This document shows, piece by piece, positions 9,338 to 19,011 of a DNA stretch of 64,000 nt. The position numbers were made by a program, and so were the translations under genes. Each line of letters starts with the position of its first letter. The stretch's first letter is position 1. The DNA comes from Candidatus Enterococcus murrayae (GTDB lineage Bacteria; Bacillota; Bacilli; Lactobacillales; Enterococcaceae), in the NCBI RefSeq assembly GCF_017315985.1, contig NZ_JAFLVR010000012.1, forward strand, positions 1-64,000, read 5' to 3'. Under the pieces are notes generated by a model. That model worked only from the letters and a program-made list of their open reading frames with translations, made no database searches and was not told where the DNA came from.

Positions 9338-11731
9338 ATGCGAGATAAGAAAAAAATAAATCAGCAATGGCTATTTCATTACGGAGAAGTCGGAATGCCT
9401 AAAAAGACCGCTAAAAAAGCGCATGCTTTAGGAGGCTTTACCGCACCGTTGAATGAAGAGGCTGGAAAGAATGTGGAATATGGTGCAGGAGGTGAACATT
9501 TCTTAAAGCTGATTGCCCGAGGCGATGCGACTCAAGGATTGAAAAATCTGGCTGGAACAGACTTTGATTCTGCACTAGATCAAAGCTGGCAAGCAGTCAC
9601 ACTTCCTCATGATTGGAAAATCAGCCAGCCTTACAAGCAAGACCCCGAGCTTTTAATGTCCGGTTCAAAAGAAGACGGCATCGGCTATTATCGCAAGACC
9701 TTTATGTTGTCAGATAGTTACATTGATCAAAGCCGAATCATTTTACACTTTGAAGGGGTGATGCGCGCTGCGGATGTCTGGCTGAATGGTGCTTACTTAG
9801 GTCATAATGATAGCGGATACACAGAGTTTTCTTTTGATATCAGTGAAATGGCTAGATATGGGGATGAAGGAACCAATGTATTACTCGTAAGAGCGGATAC
9901 GACCACTGGGGCAGAGGGCTGGTGGTACGAAGGTGCTGGAATCTATCGAGATGTCTGGCTGGAATTTTTACCGCTAACGTCATTTGATCAGGACGCTGCC
10001 TACATTTATACAAAAGAAGTAAATGCTGAGCAGGCTGTTTTGGGTGCGGAGGTATGCATAGAAAATTATTCTTTGGATACCGTCGAGGTCGCACCAGCGA
10101 TCAGAATCGATGAGCAGGTCCTTCAGCTGGGGGTACAGATGTTACAGCCCTTTGAGAAGAAAACTATAACAGAAACCTTTACTCTGCCGAACCCGACACT
10201 TTGGTCTCCAGAAAATCCCTATTTATACGAAGCTGTTTTTCAAATGGAAACGGATGAATGCCGCAAAAAGTTTGGTATTCGCACATTTAGCTATGATACA
10301 CAAGGCTTCAAATTAAATGGACAGACCTATGAGCTGCGCGGCGTTTGTGAGCATCAGGATTTTGCGGGTGTGGGTGTGGCTCTTACCCAAGATATCATTG
10401 ATTATAAAGTAAAAGTAATGAAGGAAATGGGGGTCAATGCTTGGCGCAGTGCGCATCATTTTGCTTCTGAAGAATTGCTGGAGGCCTGCGATCGCTTTGG
10501 GATTATTCTAATGAATGAAAATCGTTTGCTGGAAAGCACGCCGTGGCGAATAGCCGATCTAGAAAGAATGGTTAAAAGAAGCCGTATGCATGCTTCGATT
10601 GGTTTTTGGTCTGTGGCAAATGAAGAGGTCATCGGCAACACGGATCTGGGAAGCCGAATCGCTAAGAAATTGGTTCGCTGTATCAAGCAAAACAATTATG
10701 AAAGCCTCGTGGTATCAGCCGAATTGCTGAATCCAGAAGGGATAGTTAACGAAAACTACTTGGCAAATTATGATGTATTAGGTGTAAATTATCCGGAAGC
10801 AGATGCGATGGGACCAGGCGCAATCAAGATCAAGGAACAGCATCCGGAGCTTCCGATCATGAGTGCGGAAAGTGCCTCCTATTTCTCTACTAGAGGCATC
10901 TATAAAGACAATGAAGAAAACTGCCAGTGCTCCAATTTTGGTTCGTTGTTTTCAATGATTCTGCCTGGAAAGCGCCAGCCAGAGGATCCAGGCGCCGGAG
11001 GAACCGCTAAACCTGAAAGAGTATTGAAGTATCTATCTCAACATCAGTATATGGGAGGCGTCTTTCTTTGGACCGCCTTTGACTACTATGGGGAGCCTTC
11101 ACCATTTGCTTGGCCAGCGATCTCTTCTCAATTTGGTATCGCTGATTTGTGCGGTTTTCCTAAAGATTATTACTATTATTATCAAGCGTTTTGGAAAAAA
11201 GAGCCTGTTCTTCATATCATGCCTCATTGGAATGAAGAGGGTCTTGAGAAAACTGCTGATGGCCTTGTGGCGATTCGAGTGTTCAGTAATGCTAGTGAAG
11301 TAGAGCTTTTCGTCAATGAAAAAAGCTTTGGGAAAAAACCAGTCGCTGAGTGTATAGTGAATTGGGAAGTCCCTTATCAGGCAGGGAAAATAAGTGTGGC
11401 AGCTTATGAGAATGGTCAAATCGTTGCTGAAGCCAGCCATGAGAGCAGCACTGCGATACAGTCAGTCAGAAGCGAGAAAGTGTTTGAAGGAGCTGAGTAT
11501 ACGCTCTATAAATTAGAGGGAATCGATGAGCAACAGCGTTTAGTTCCTACGGCAGATGAGCTGTTATCAATCCGTGTCGAAAACGGTGAAATCGTTGGGT
11601 TAGCCAATGGAAATCCAATAAATCAGGATGCCCACAGCTTAGAAACGATTCGTCTATTCCAAGGAAAGGCACTGGCGATCGTTCGTACAGCAGCAAAGCA
11701 TGCTCAAGTGACAGCAGTGATTCAAAACTAA
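9338..11731 (+). CDS. GH2 beta-galactosidase-like glycoside hydrolase
   Basis: 797 residues, no signal peptide. Sugar-binding and immunoglobulin-like domains fill about 75-320, the TIM barrel runs from about 325, and a C-terminal region of DUF4982 type follows. The acid/base is about Glu429 in the SVANEE motif and the nucleophile about Glu511 in MSAESASYFSTRG, the usual GH2 pattern in this branch. The ATG at 9338 follows AGAGGAGGAA; an in-frame ATG at 9311 lacks a ribosome binding site. Likely substrate is a beta-galactoside or related plant glycoside brought in by the MFS protein downstream. The precise sugar is uncertain because this branch of GH2 is mixed. Confidence 0.87.
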   Translation: MRDKKKINQQWLFHYGEVGMPKKTAKKAHALGGFTAPLNEEAGKNVEYGAGGEHFLKLIARGDATQGLKNLAGTDFDSALDQSWQAVTLPHDWKISQPYKQDPELLMSGSKEDGIGYYRKTFMLSDSYIDQSRIILHFEGVMRAADVWLNGAYLGHNDSGYTEFSFDISEMARYGDEGTNVLLVRADTTTGAEGWWYEGAGIYRDVWLEFLPLTSFDQDAAYIYTKEVNAEQAVLGAEVCIENYSLDTVEVAPAIRIDEQVLQLGVQMLQPFEKKTITETFTLPNPTLWSPENPYLYEAVFQMETDECRKKFGIRTFSYDTQGFKLNGQTYELRGVCEHQDFAGVGVALTQDIIDYKVKVMKEMGVNAWRSAHHFASEELLEACDRFGIILMNENRLLESTPWRIADLERMVKRSRMHASIGFWSVANEEVIGNTDLGSRIAKKLVRCIKQNNYESLVVSAELLNPEGIVNENYLANYDVLGVNYPEADAMGPGAIKIKEQHPELPIMSAESASYFSTRGIYKDNEENCQCSNFGSLFSMILPGKRQPEDPGAGGTAKPERVLKYLSQHQYMGGVFLWTAFDYYGEPSPFAWPAISSQFGIADLCGFPKDYYYYYQAFWKKEPVLHIMPHWNEEGLEKTADGLVAIRVFSNASEVELFVNEKSFGKKPVAECIVNWEVPYQAGKISVAAYENGQIVAEASHESSTAIQSVRSEKVFEGAEYTLYKLEGIDEQQRLVPTADELLSIRVENGEIVGLANGNPINQDAHSLETIRLFQGKALAIVRTAAKHAQVTAVIQN

Positions 11732-11742
11732 AGTAGGCAGCG

Positions 11743-11807
11743 GAAAAAGCCATCTATGAAAAGACCACAAAGCGCATGAATTTTGCATATGGTGAGGCGG
11801 CTTTTTC
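11743..11807 (+). repeat. Long-loop inverted repeat between GH2 and MFS genes
   Basis: Nine-base arms (11743-11751 and 11799-11807) pair perfectly around a 47-base loop, with T residues inside the right arm. It may be a weak intercistronic terminator or a processing site that lowers expression of the MFS gene. Confidence 0.35.
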
Positions 11808-11868
11808 TAGCCTATACTTTATTCATTGGTTGAAAGCGGAAACAAAAATATGAAGGAGTGCAATTATT

Positions 11869-13086
11869 ATGAATAAGAAAAAATTATCTCTTGCTTTAGG
11901 TATTTTAAGCATGAACCTTTTACTAATGTCAGGCTCGGTCGTTGGAGCGGCTATCGCGGCTATCTCTAAATCCTTTCCACAAGAACCGATTTCAAAAGTA
12001 CAAATGCTCAGCTCGATCCCGCAGTTAGGACAGCTGGCAGCAACGTTACTTTTCACTTGGTTGACGTATAAAATGACTAGAAAGAATATTGGTGTCATTT
12101 CGGTGGCGATCGTAGCAATCAGTGGTTTGCTGCCGGTCTTTTACAACAGCAGTCTTAATATTATCTTAGCCTGCATGATCGCACTAGGATTTGGACTGGG
12201 CTTGATCAGCAATGTCGGACCAGTATTGCTGCAGGAGCATTTTGAAGGGGAAGAACGCGCATCCGTTATGGGTTGGGCAGTTGGATTTAATAACTTAGGA
12301 ATGATGGGTTTTACGGCAATTGGCGGAGTATTAGGAAGTACAAATTGGCAGAACTTATTCTGGGTGTATGGGGCAGCTATTATTATTCTTCTAGTCGTAT
12401 TAGTACTAGTACCGAAGGATCGAAAATTATCAGAAGAAGAGCTCTCAAATCGACAAGCTGTTAGCTTTGGGAAAACAGTAAGAAGCTTGAACGGCTATGT
12501 TTATGTAATGCTGATTGTCACCTTTGTTACTTCTTTATGTCTGATGATCTTCATGGCAAATCAATCACTTCTGTTGGCTTCAAAAGGAAACGGAACGGCC
12601 TATACGGCTATGGTTACAGCTTTAGGAAATGTCGGCGGAATCTGTACGGCATTTGGTCTAAAATACATTCGTCGACTTACTAAGACAGATACCATGGCTT
12701 GGGGATTTGTTGCCTTTGCATTGTCTTATATCTGCATCGTCTTCTTCAACAATCCATTCCTGCATATCGCTGGAAATATGTTTTCAGGGATGGGGATCGT
12801 AATGGTAAATGCGACGATTCCATTTGAGCTGTCAATTTTAGCGAACCATCAACAGTTTCCAGTTGCTATCGCGATGAACACATTGATTTCGTCCTTAGCC
12901 GGATTTGCTGCACCGATTTTACTTGCGGCAACGAAAATCTCAGCTGGAGCAAATTCCTACCTTGCAGGTATCGTGATCAGCGGTCTGATGGCAGTTGTGC
13001 TATTGATTACTCGGTTAGGAACACGCATCGAAAAAAAGTCTGATCAAGCAGCTCTCAGTCAGAGTGAAGGAGTGCAAGAGGCTTAA
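11869..13086 (+). CDS. MFS permease, probable sugar or glycoside transporter
   Basis: 405 residues with about 12 hydrophobic helices, a basic cytoplasmic N-terminus and a hydrophilic C-terminal tail. The general MFS fold is clear, but no substrate-specific motif is recognised. AAGGAG precedes the ATG. It follows the GH2 gene by 137 bp and is closed by a terminator, so it is best read as the uptake or efflux partner of the GH2 enzyme. A drug-export role cannot be excluded from sequence alone. Confidence 0.75.
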   Translation: MNKKKLSLALGILSMNLLLMSGSVVGAAIAAISKSFPQEPISKVQMLSSIPQLGQLAATLLFTWLTYKMTRKNIGVISVAIVAISGLLPVFYNSSLNIILACMIALGFGLGLISNVGPVLLQEHFEGEERASVMGWAVGFNNLGMMGFTAIGGVLGSTNWQNLFWVYGAAIIILLVVLVLVPKDRKLSEEELSNRQAVSFGKTVRSLNGYVYVMLIVTFVTSLCLMIFMANQSLLLASKGNGTAYTAMVTALGNVGGICTAFGLKYIRRLTKTDTMAWGFVAFALSYICIVFFNNPFLHIAGNMFSGMGIVMVNATIPFELSILANHQQFPVAIAMNTLISSLAGFAAPILLAATKISAGANSYLAGIVISGLMAVVLLITRLGTRIEKKSDQAALSQSEGVQEA

Positions 13087-13116
13087 GGGTGTTTAATTCA
13101 ATGCTATGAAACATGG

Positions 13117-13147
13117 AAAAGGATCGGATGATTGTCCGGTCCTTTTT
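13117..13147 (+). terminator. Terminator after the GH2-MFS unit
   Basis: Arms 13117-13128 and 13135-13146 form a 12-bp stem with one G-U pair and a 6-base loop, followed by a T run. Confidence 0.85.
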
Positions 13148-13438
13148 TTATTTTCTGCGGATATTAAAATTTGGAAAAACTCTAAAAGGCTGCTGTATGA
13201 GAGATGCAAATAAACAATGGATAAAAGAGCGTTGCACATTTATCGGAAGGAGCCTCTGTGAAAAAGATGCTTAAGTTGTTCTGACTTACTAAAATAAGTG
13301 AGATTTTATAGGAATAGTAGATTTTTCTAAAAACATATATCAACTAACATATTGACTGTTTTTTCCGACTAATCGTACTCTAAATCATTTTGGAAAGGGG
13401 TTACAATTCTGGTAGAAACTGAAAAGGAGGCATCATTT
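13148..13438 (+). promoter_or_regulatory. Intergenic region upstream of the alpha-galactosidase gene
   Basis: About 290 bp without a gene. The only promoter candidate I see is TTGACT at 13352-13357, with a poor -10 (TACTCT at 13376-13381) 18 bp downstream, which would suit an activator-dependent promoter. AAGGAGG before 13439 is the ribosome binding site. I found no good cre box here. Confidence 0.35.
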
Positions 13439-15661
13439 ATGCCAATTAATGTTCATCAAAATGGAAAGCTCTTCCATTTGACCAATCAAAAACTCAGCTA
13501 TTTGATCCAGATACTCGAAGATGGTACACTCGGAAATTTATATTTTGGGAAGAAAGTATCTGATCGAGAAGATTTTTACCACCTTATTGAAAATGAATAT
13601 CGACCTAACACGGCATATGTCAATAAAGGAGAGGTAGATTTCTCTCGGGAGCATCTTCGCCAGGAATATCCGGTATATGGAACAACGGATTATCGTCATC
13701 CTGCTGTATCTGTTTTGCAAGAAAATGGGAGTCGCATAGTTTCCTTGAAATTTGTTGAATATCATATTTATCAGGGAAAGAAAAAGCTCGAAGGCTTACC
13801 GGCGACATATACGGAATCAGAGGAAGAAGCGACCACTATAGATTTTATTCTGTTTGACGAGCTGATAAATTTAGAACTAGTACTGAGCTATACTGTTTTT
13901 GAAGAGCATTCAGCTATTAGCCGGTCTGTTCAAATACTCAATAAAGGCGTCGAAAAGCTTCACCTTGAAAAAGTGATGAGCTTAAGCTTAGATTTGCCAG
14001 ATTGCGAGTATGAGATGCTACAGCTTTCAGGTTCATGGGGAAGAGAACGATTTCCTGAGTTTAGAAAACTGGTTTCCGGTGTTCAAAGCATTGAGAGTAC
14101 AAGGGGTTCCTCTAGTCATTATCAAAATCCGTTTCTCGCATTGAAGCGCCTTGATTGTACAGAACATACAGGGGAAGTACTTGGCTTCAGTTTTGTCTAT
14201 TCAGGTAATTTTTTAGCACAGGTGGAGGTAGATACATATGATGTATCTCGTGTCACTATGGGAATCAATCCTTTTCAGTTTGATTGGCTGCTCAAGTCTG
14301 GGGAGACCTTCCAATCACCAGAAGTCGTCATGGTCTATAGTGATGAAGGCTTAAACGGTATGAGCCAAACGTATCACAAGCTCTATCGTGAACGACTTGC
14401 ACGAGGAGCATGGCGTGATAAGGAACGTCCAGTCTTAATCAATAATTGGGAAGCGACCGGCATGGATTTTACTGAGGAGAAACTACTTGAGTTTGCCGAG
14501 ACTGCTGCAAATGATGGTGTTGAACTGTTTGTCTTAGATGATGGCTGGTTTGGTGGCCGCAGACATGAACGAGCAGGATTAGGTGATTGGGTAGCCAATA
14601 AGGAGCTATTACCGAACGGAATTACAGGGTTGGCGCAAAAAATTAATGAACTGGGTTTGTTATTTGGTTTATGGTTTGAACCAGAAATGGTTAATGAGGA
14701 TAGTGAGCTATTTCGCAGTCATCCTGATTGGATCATCAAAGTACCAGACCGACAGGCATCACATGGTCGTCACCAATATGTGTTGGACTTTAGCAGAGCG
14801 GAAGTTGTAGACCACATTTATCAGATGGTAGCCAAAATTTTGAGGGAAGCGGACATAAGTTATGTTAAATGGGATATGAATCGTTGTATTACTGAACCTT
14901 ATTCCATTGCGCTGCCACCAGAAAGGCAAGGAGAGGTTTTTCACCGTTACATGTTAGGTGTGTATGATATTTATGAGCGATTAACGACAGAATTTCCTGA
15001 TATTCTATTTGAATTTTGTGCATCAGGCGGCGGCAGATTTGACCCTGGAATGCTCTACTACTCGCCTCAAGGCTGGACGAGCGATGATACAGATGCGGTT
15101 GAACGAATGAAGATTCAGTATGGTACATCGATGGTTTATCCGTTAAGCATGATGGGAGCACACGTTTCCGCTGTTCCCAATGAACAATCCTACCGAAATG
15201 TGTGTCTCAAGACTCGTGGGAATGTCGCTCTATTTGGTTCCTTTGGGTATGAATTAGATTTAAATACACTTTCTGAGGAAGAACGAATAGTTATTCGTCG
15301 GCAGGTAGAGTTTGTAAAGGATCAGCGAAAGGTAATTCAAGAAGGAACGTTTTATCGTTTGTTGAATCCTTTTGAAACCAATTATTGTGCATGGATGGTT
15401 GTTTCTAAAGATAAAAATACAGTCATTGTCGGTTATTACAAAATACTAAATGAGGTAAATGCTCCTTTTAAACGACTGTATTTAAAAGGACTGGAGCCTG
15501 AACAGCAATACCAGCGAATCGATAACGCGCATCTTTATTATGGGGATGAACTAATGAATATAGGATTGATAACCAGCGATACATCCTGTGGTCAGATTAT
15601 TGATGGACGTGTTCCTTCACATGACTTTGACTCTCAGTTAATCGTTTTTAAAGCAAAATAG
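13439..15661 (+). CDS. GH36 alpha-galactosidase
   Basis: 740 residues, the usual length for intracellular GH36 enzymes such as MelA/AgaA. An N-terminal beta-supersandwich (to about 325) precedes the TIM barrel. The nucleophile is Asp479 in YVKWDMN, the acid/base about Asp549 in SDDTD, and the substrate-binding motifs LDDGWFGGR (367-375) and CASGGGRFD are intact. It should hydrolyse melibiose, raffinose-family sugars or other alpha-galactosides in the cytoplasm. It converges with an MsmR-like regulator, and a GPH symporter of MelB type follows beyond it, so the three probably form an alpha-galactoside unit. Confidence 0.95.
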   Translation: MPINVHQNGKLFHLTNQKLSYLIQILEDGTLGNLYFGKKVSDREDFYHLIENEYRPNTAYVNKGEVDFSREHLRQEYPVYGTTDYRHPAVSVLQENGSRIVSLKFVEYHIYQGKKKLEGLPATYTESEEEATTIDFILFDELINLELVLSYTVFEEHSAISRSVQILNKGVEKLHLEKVMSLSLDLPDCEYEMLQLSGSWGRERFPEFRKLVSGVQSIESTRGSSSHYQNPFLALKRLDCTEHTGEVLGFSFVYSGNFLAQVEVDTYDVSRVTMGINPFQFDWLLKSGETFQSPEVVMVYSDEGLNGMSQTYHKLYRERLARGAWRDKERPVLINNWEATGMDFTEEKLLEFAETAANDGVELFVLDDGWFGGRRHERAGLGDWVANKELLPNGITGLAQKINELGLLFGLWFEPEMVNEDSELFRSHPDWIIKVPDRQASHGRHQYVLDFSRAEVVDHIYQMVAKILREADISYVKWDMNRCITEPYSIALPPERQGEVFHRYMLGVYDIYERLTTEFPDILFEFCASGGGRFDPGMLYYSPQGWTSDDTDAVERMKIQYGTSMVYPLSMMGAHVSAVPNEQSYRNVCLKTRGNVALFGSFGYELDLNTLSEEERIVIRRQVEFVKDQRKVIQEGTFYRLLNPFETNYCAWMVVSKDKNTVIVGYYKILNEVNAPFKRLYLKGLEPEQQYQRIDNAHLYYGDELMNIGLITSDTSCGQIIDGRVPSHDFDSQLIVFKAK

Positions 15662-15664
15662 AAG

Positions 15665-15705
15665 AAGGAGTTAAACCAAATAAATTGGTTTAACTCCTTT
15701 TTTAG
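15665..15705. terminator. Bidirectional terminator between alpha-galactosidase and AraC genes
   Basis: A 14-bp perfect stem (15665-15678 with 15686-15699), short loop, followed by a T run on the plus strand and A-rich on the other side. Confidence 0.9.
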
Positions 15706-16575
15706 TTATGTCAAAGTAATGGATTGGCCAGTTTCATCATAACGCTGCTGTCTTTCTTGCATCTTTTTACGGTATTGCGAGGGAGTGAGGTTGAATTTTC
15801 GTTTGAACGCTTTTGAAAAAACTAACGGATCTCGATAACCGCTGTATTCGGCGACAATTTCAATTGAGAAATCACTGATTCCCAAGAGTTCAGCAGCTCG
15901 TGTCAAACGGTACTCTGTGATGTATTGCTGCAAGGTCAGGTCCATTTCCTTTTTAAAGATAGCGGACAAATAGCTTCGATTCAGAGAAAGCGTATGAGCG
16001 AGACTTTGCACAGAGATATCAGCGGCGTAATTTGCTTTGATGTAGTCAATCGCATTTTGTACATGGGGGTTGGTTACCTGATTTGTCGTTGCTATCTGCT
16101 CTTTTGATTGCTGTAGGAGCGCTAAAAATTCATATAGCAAGGCGGATAGCATCAGTTCTGAGTAGACAGAAGTTTGATCTAAGAGAAATGTTTTTTCGAG
16201 GAGCTCAACAGCTTTTTCTAAGTGTTCAACGAAAAAAATTGGATGATTCTTATCAAATCCCAGACCTTCCAGATAAGGTGATGCTAGCTCACCAGTAAAA
16301 GCCGCCCAATAGTAATTCCATGGCTCCTCTCGATCAGCTTGATAAAAGGTTAGCTTATCAGGTGGAATAATGAATCCTTGTCCTGCAGTAACTTGATATC
16401 TCCGATTATCTATCTGATAACTTCCTTTACCGGATGTGACAATATGAATAATATAATTGGGACGAACTGCCGGACCAAAGCTATGAAGTGCACCACAAGC
16501 AGCTTTTCCAGTAAACAACAACTTCAGGTCCTTTTGTGTATCAAAAGCATAGGTCTTAACAAAAGATTTCTCCAA
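15706..16575 (-). CDS. AraC-family regulator, MsmR/RafR-like, of alpha-galactoside genes
   Basis: About 289 residues. The N-terminal cupin domain includes RPNYIIHIVTSGKG and the IPPDKLTFYQAD segment typical of MsmR-type regulators. The C-terminal double helix-turn-helix (about 185-275) ends with AEYSGYRDPLVFSKAFKRKF. The TTG at 16575 is favoured by AGGTGA six bases upstream; a GTG three codons earlier is the alternative. It is divergent from the GPH symporter and convergent with alpha-galactosidase, so it most likely activates both in response to an alpha-galactoside. Confidence 0.85.
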   Translation of the reverse strand: MEKSFVKTYAFDTQKDLKLLFTGKAACGALHSFGPAVRPNYIIHIVTSGKGSYQIDNRRYQVTAGQGFIIPPDKLTFYQADREEPWNYYWAAFTGELASPYLEGLGFDKNHPIFFVEHLEKAVELLEKTFLLDQTSVYSELMLSALLYEFLALLQQSKEQIATTNQVTNPHVQNAIDYIKANYAADISVQSLAHTLSLNRSYLSAIFKKEMDLTLQQYITEYRLTRAAELLGISDFSIEIVAEYSGYRDPLVFSKAFKRKFNLTPSQYRKKMQERQQRYDETGQSITLT

Positions 16576-16622
16576 GATATTCACCTAACATTTTCACTGA
16601 TTTTGATTACATTATACTATAT

Positions 16623-16665
16623 AGAATACGCTTACACAAACGTATAATGAGTTCAAAGGTAAGCG
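16623..16665. promoter_or_regulatory. cre-like box, -10 box and inverted repeat upstream of the GPH gene
   Basis: GTGTAAGCGTATTCT on the minus strand (16637-16623) fits the cre consensus with one mismatch. TATAAT at 16643-16648 is a perfect -10 for the rightward gene, without a good -35. CGCTTAC (16629-16635) and GTAAGCG (16659-16665) form an inverted repeat that brackets this -10; the second copy is a weaker cre match with two mismatches. Confidence 0.65.
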
Positions 16666-16693
16666 CATACCGAATTTGAAGGGAGTTAGGAAA

Positions 16694-18103
16694 ATGAAAG
16701 TTCCGTTTAGAGAAAAATATGCATTCGGTGTGGGTGCATTAGGTAAAGATGCTGTGATTTGTTTTGTGAATACTTTTCTGCTTTTTTATTATACAGATGT
16801 GCTGTATCTATCTCCGGCATTTGTTGGAACACTATTTTTTGGCGCAAGAGTCTGGGATGCGATCAATGATCCTGTTATGGGAATGATCATTGATAATACT
16901 CGAACTAGATTCGGAAAATTTCGTATTTGGTTAGTAATAGGAACCGTATTGAATGCTATTGTTTTTGTCTTACTTTTTACCACATTTAATTTAACAGGCG
17001 GCAGCCTTTATCTTTATTGTACGATTATGTATGTAATTTTTGGTATGACCTACACAGTAATGGATGTACCTTACTGGTCTTGGCTGCCAAATCTAACCAG
17101 TGATCCAGAAGAAAGAGAACGAGTCTCTGTCTTACCAAGAATATTCGCTAGTTTAGCGGGTCTGTTGACGGGAACTTTCGGACTTCAGGCAGTCAATCTT
17201 TTAGGCAGCGGCGATCAAATGAAAGGCTTCCAGCTAATTGCTGTCCTTATTGCAATTGCGTTTATCATTTTTATTGGAATCACAGTGACAAATGTACCAG
17301 AAGCATCGACACTTGATCAGCAAAATGCACCAAAACTGACTATGAAGAAAGCGGTACAGGTTATTAAAAGTAATGATCAGCTGTTAGCTTTTATTGGGCT
17401 GCTTTTAACCTTCAATCTGTCCATGCAAATCATGAATGGTTTTATGATCTACTATTTCAAATATGTGACTGGGAATGAGGCCTTGTTCTCGTTGTTCTTT
17501 TTCACTATTTTTGCTGAAATGCTGGGCCTGATGCTGTTTCCAAAAATCAGCAGGAAAATCAGTCGCGAAAAAACCTATATCTTAGCATGTTTGCTTCCAG
17601 TAATCGGGTTGCTGATTCTATTTGTCGCTGGATTTATCGCACCAACAAATGCCATTTTTGCCATGGCTGCTGGTTTGGTCCTAAAATTTGGTTCCGGACT
17701 TTCTCTGGGTGTAACCACTGTTTCGATTGCTGATTGTATCGATTATGGTGAAATTAAGTTTGGTACCAGAAATGAGAGTATTATTTGTTCAGCCCAAACC
17801 TTTTTAATGAAATCCTCTCAAGCGGTTGCAGGCTTATTGACTGGTGTCGGGTTATCTATTGTAGGGTATGTGCCTAATGCAGCTCAGTCTGCAACAGCAA
17901 TTCTAGGAATAAGATTGTTGACTTGTATCGTTCCGATTTTCTGTGTGATTTTCAGCTATTTGATCTATAAAAATTGGTACAAACTAAAGGGACAAAGATT
18001 GCTCGATCTTTCAAAAAGGATCACCAAATTTCATAGTGAAGCAAATAAAACTCAAAAGACAAATGAAGGTGTATTAGAAGAAGATGTCAATTTCGAAGTA
18101 TGA
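16694..18103 (+). CDS. GPH-family sugar:cation symporter (MelB-like)
   Basis: 469 residues, about 12 membrane helices. GPH hallmarks are present: the RVWDAINDPVMGMI segment in helix 2 with its conserved Asp residues, GKFRIW in the next loop, and ADCIDYGEIKFGTR in the second half. It should import a glycoside with Na+ or H+. Position beside alpha-galactosidase and the MsmR-like regulator suggests alpha-galactosides such as melibiose. The ATG at 16694 has AAGGGAG upstream. It overlaps the next gene by 20 bp. Confidence 0.9.
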   Translation: MKVPFREKYAFGVGALGKDAVICFVNTFLLFYYTDVLYLSPAFVGTLFFGARVWDAINDPVMGMIIDNTRTRFGKFRIWLVIGTVLNAIVFVLLFTTFNLTGGSLYLYCTIMYVIFGMTYTVMDVPYWSWLPNLTSDPEERERVSVLPRIFASLAGLLTGTFGLQAVNLLGSGDQMKGFQLIAVLIAIAFIIFIGITVTNVPEASTLDQQNAPKLTMKKAVQVIKSNDQLLAFIGLLLTFNLSMQIMNGFMIYYFKYVTGNEALFSLFFFTIFAEMLGLMLFPKISRKISREKTYILACLLPVIGLLILFVAGFIAPTNAIFAMAAGLVLKFGSGLSLGVTTVSIADCIDYGEIKFGTRNESIICSAQTFLMKSSQAVAGLLTGVGLSIVGYVPNAAQSATAILGIRLLTCIVPIFCVIFSYLIYKNWYKLKGQRLLDLSKRITKFHSEANKTQKTNEGVLEEDVNFEV

Positions 18104-18725
18104 TGTGCTTGTTCGGCCAGCCATCACTGTCCTAGGCGTCTGTCTAATCAGTTTTGGTATTGCTTGGATGAGATTTAGCCAGTTTGGAACCGATCCTTTC
18201 GTTACAATGAATATCGGAATCAGCCATTTTCTATCCCTTGAGTTTGGCTTCATTCAGATGATCGCAAACATTGCTTTATTAGCTGTTATGCTAAGGTTTA
18301 GTCCCAAGCTGATTCACTTGGGAACTGTTTTAGGAATATTCCTTGTGGGATATCTATCTGATTTTCTTTTAAAAGTTGTCTCGCTTCTTCCAGAAAACTA
18401 TGGGATGAGGATCATCGCTATGTTCCTTGGACTGGTTCTTTGCTGTTTTGGAGTCGCAGTATATATGTCGGCTGATCTGGGAATCGCTCCTTACGATGCG
18501 CTAGGAATGGTTCTTGAGAAAAAAATAAAAAGAAGATTTAAATACAGAGAAATTCGAATTTTTACCGATGTTTGTTGCGTCATAGCAGGCTTTTCTTTAG
18601 GCGCACCAGTCGGTATGGGAACGGTTTTGACCGCTTTTTTTACAGGACCACTAATCAATTACTTTAAGAAGACAGTAGATAGTTACTTGAATGAGGGGGT
18701 GCTGCAAAAGCAAAGGATATCTTAA
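18084..18725 (+). CDS. YczE/YitT-like integral membrane protein
   Basis: 213 residues with five or six membrane helices. It looks like the YczE family: a first helix with SFGIAWMRFSQFGTDP and a later repeat-like ADLGIAPYDALGM, followed by a basic loop (KKIKRRFKYREIRI). The two GTDP/GIAPYD segments look like an internal duplication. Function of the family is not settled. The 20-bp overlap with the GPH gene and the weak ribosome binding site suggest translational coupling, so it may assist the symporter or alter its own small-molecule flux. Confidence 0.75.
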   Translation: MSISKYDVLVRPAITVLGVCLISFGIAWMRFSQFGTDPFVTMNIGISHFLSLEFGFIQMIANIALLAVMLRFSPKLIHLGTVLGIFLVGYLSDFLLKVVSLLPENYGMRIIAMFLGLVLCCFGVAVYMSADLGIAPYDALGMVLEKKIKRRFKYREIRIFTDVCCVIAGFSLGAPVGMGTVLTAFFTGPLINYFKKTVDSYLNEGVLQKQRIS

Positions 18726-18733
18726 AAAAAATC

Positions 18734-18775
18734 AACAGAGTGTCATCAAATACAAATGATGATACTCTGTTTTTG
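18734..18775 (+). terminator. Terminator after the GPH-YczE operon
   Basis: Arms 18734-18748 and 18757-18771 pair with one G-U or mismatch, 8-base loop, followed by a T-rich tail. The left arm shares CAGAGTGTCATCA with the terminator at 23727. Confidence 0.88.
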
Positions 18776-18953
18776 TTTTACCATTGCAAGATTAAGCAGA
18801 AAAAGCTGTCTATTTTAGTTTGTGATGAAAATGGATTTTTTTTCAACCATCATCATATAGAGGGAAAATGTTACTGCCCAGAACATGTTTTTCCAATGAA
18901 CCTCATCTAAGTATTTGTGTGAAATAGTTTAACTTTAGGTTGAAATCATAAAT

Positions 18954-18968
18954 AGTTATCGCTTTCAT
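18954..18968 (-). promoter_or_regulatory. Perfect cre (CcpA) site upstream of the 788-residue protein operon
   Basis: ATGAAAGCGATAACT on the minus strand matches every position of WTGNAANCGNWNNCW. It lies 43 bp before the ATG at 19012, a typical position for CcpA repression. Confidence 0.8.
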
Positions 18969-19011
18969 GAGGTGCTATCTTTAAGGCATAGAAGAAAAGA
19001 GGGGGAAAGAC

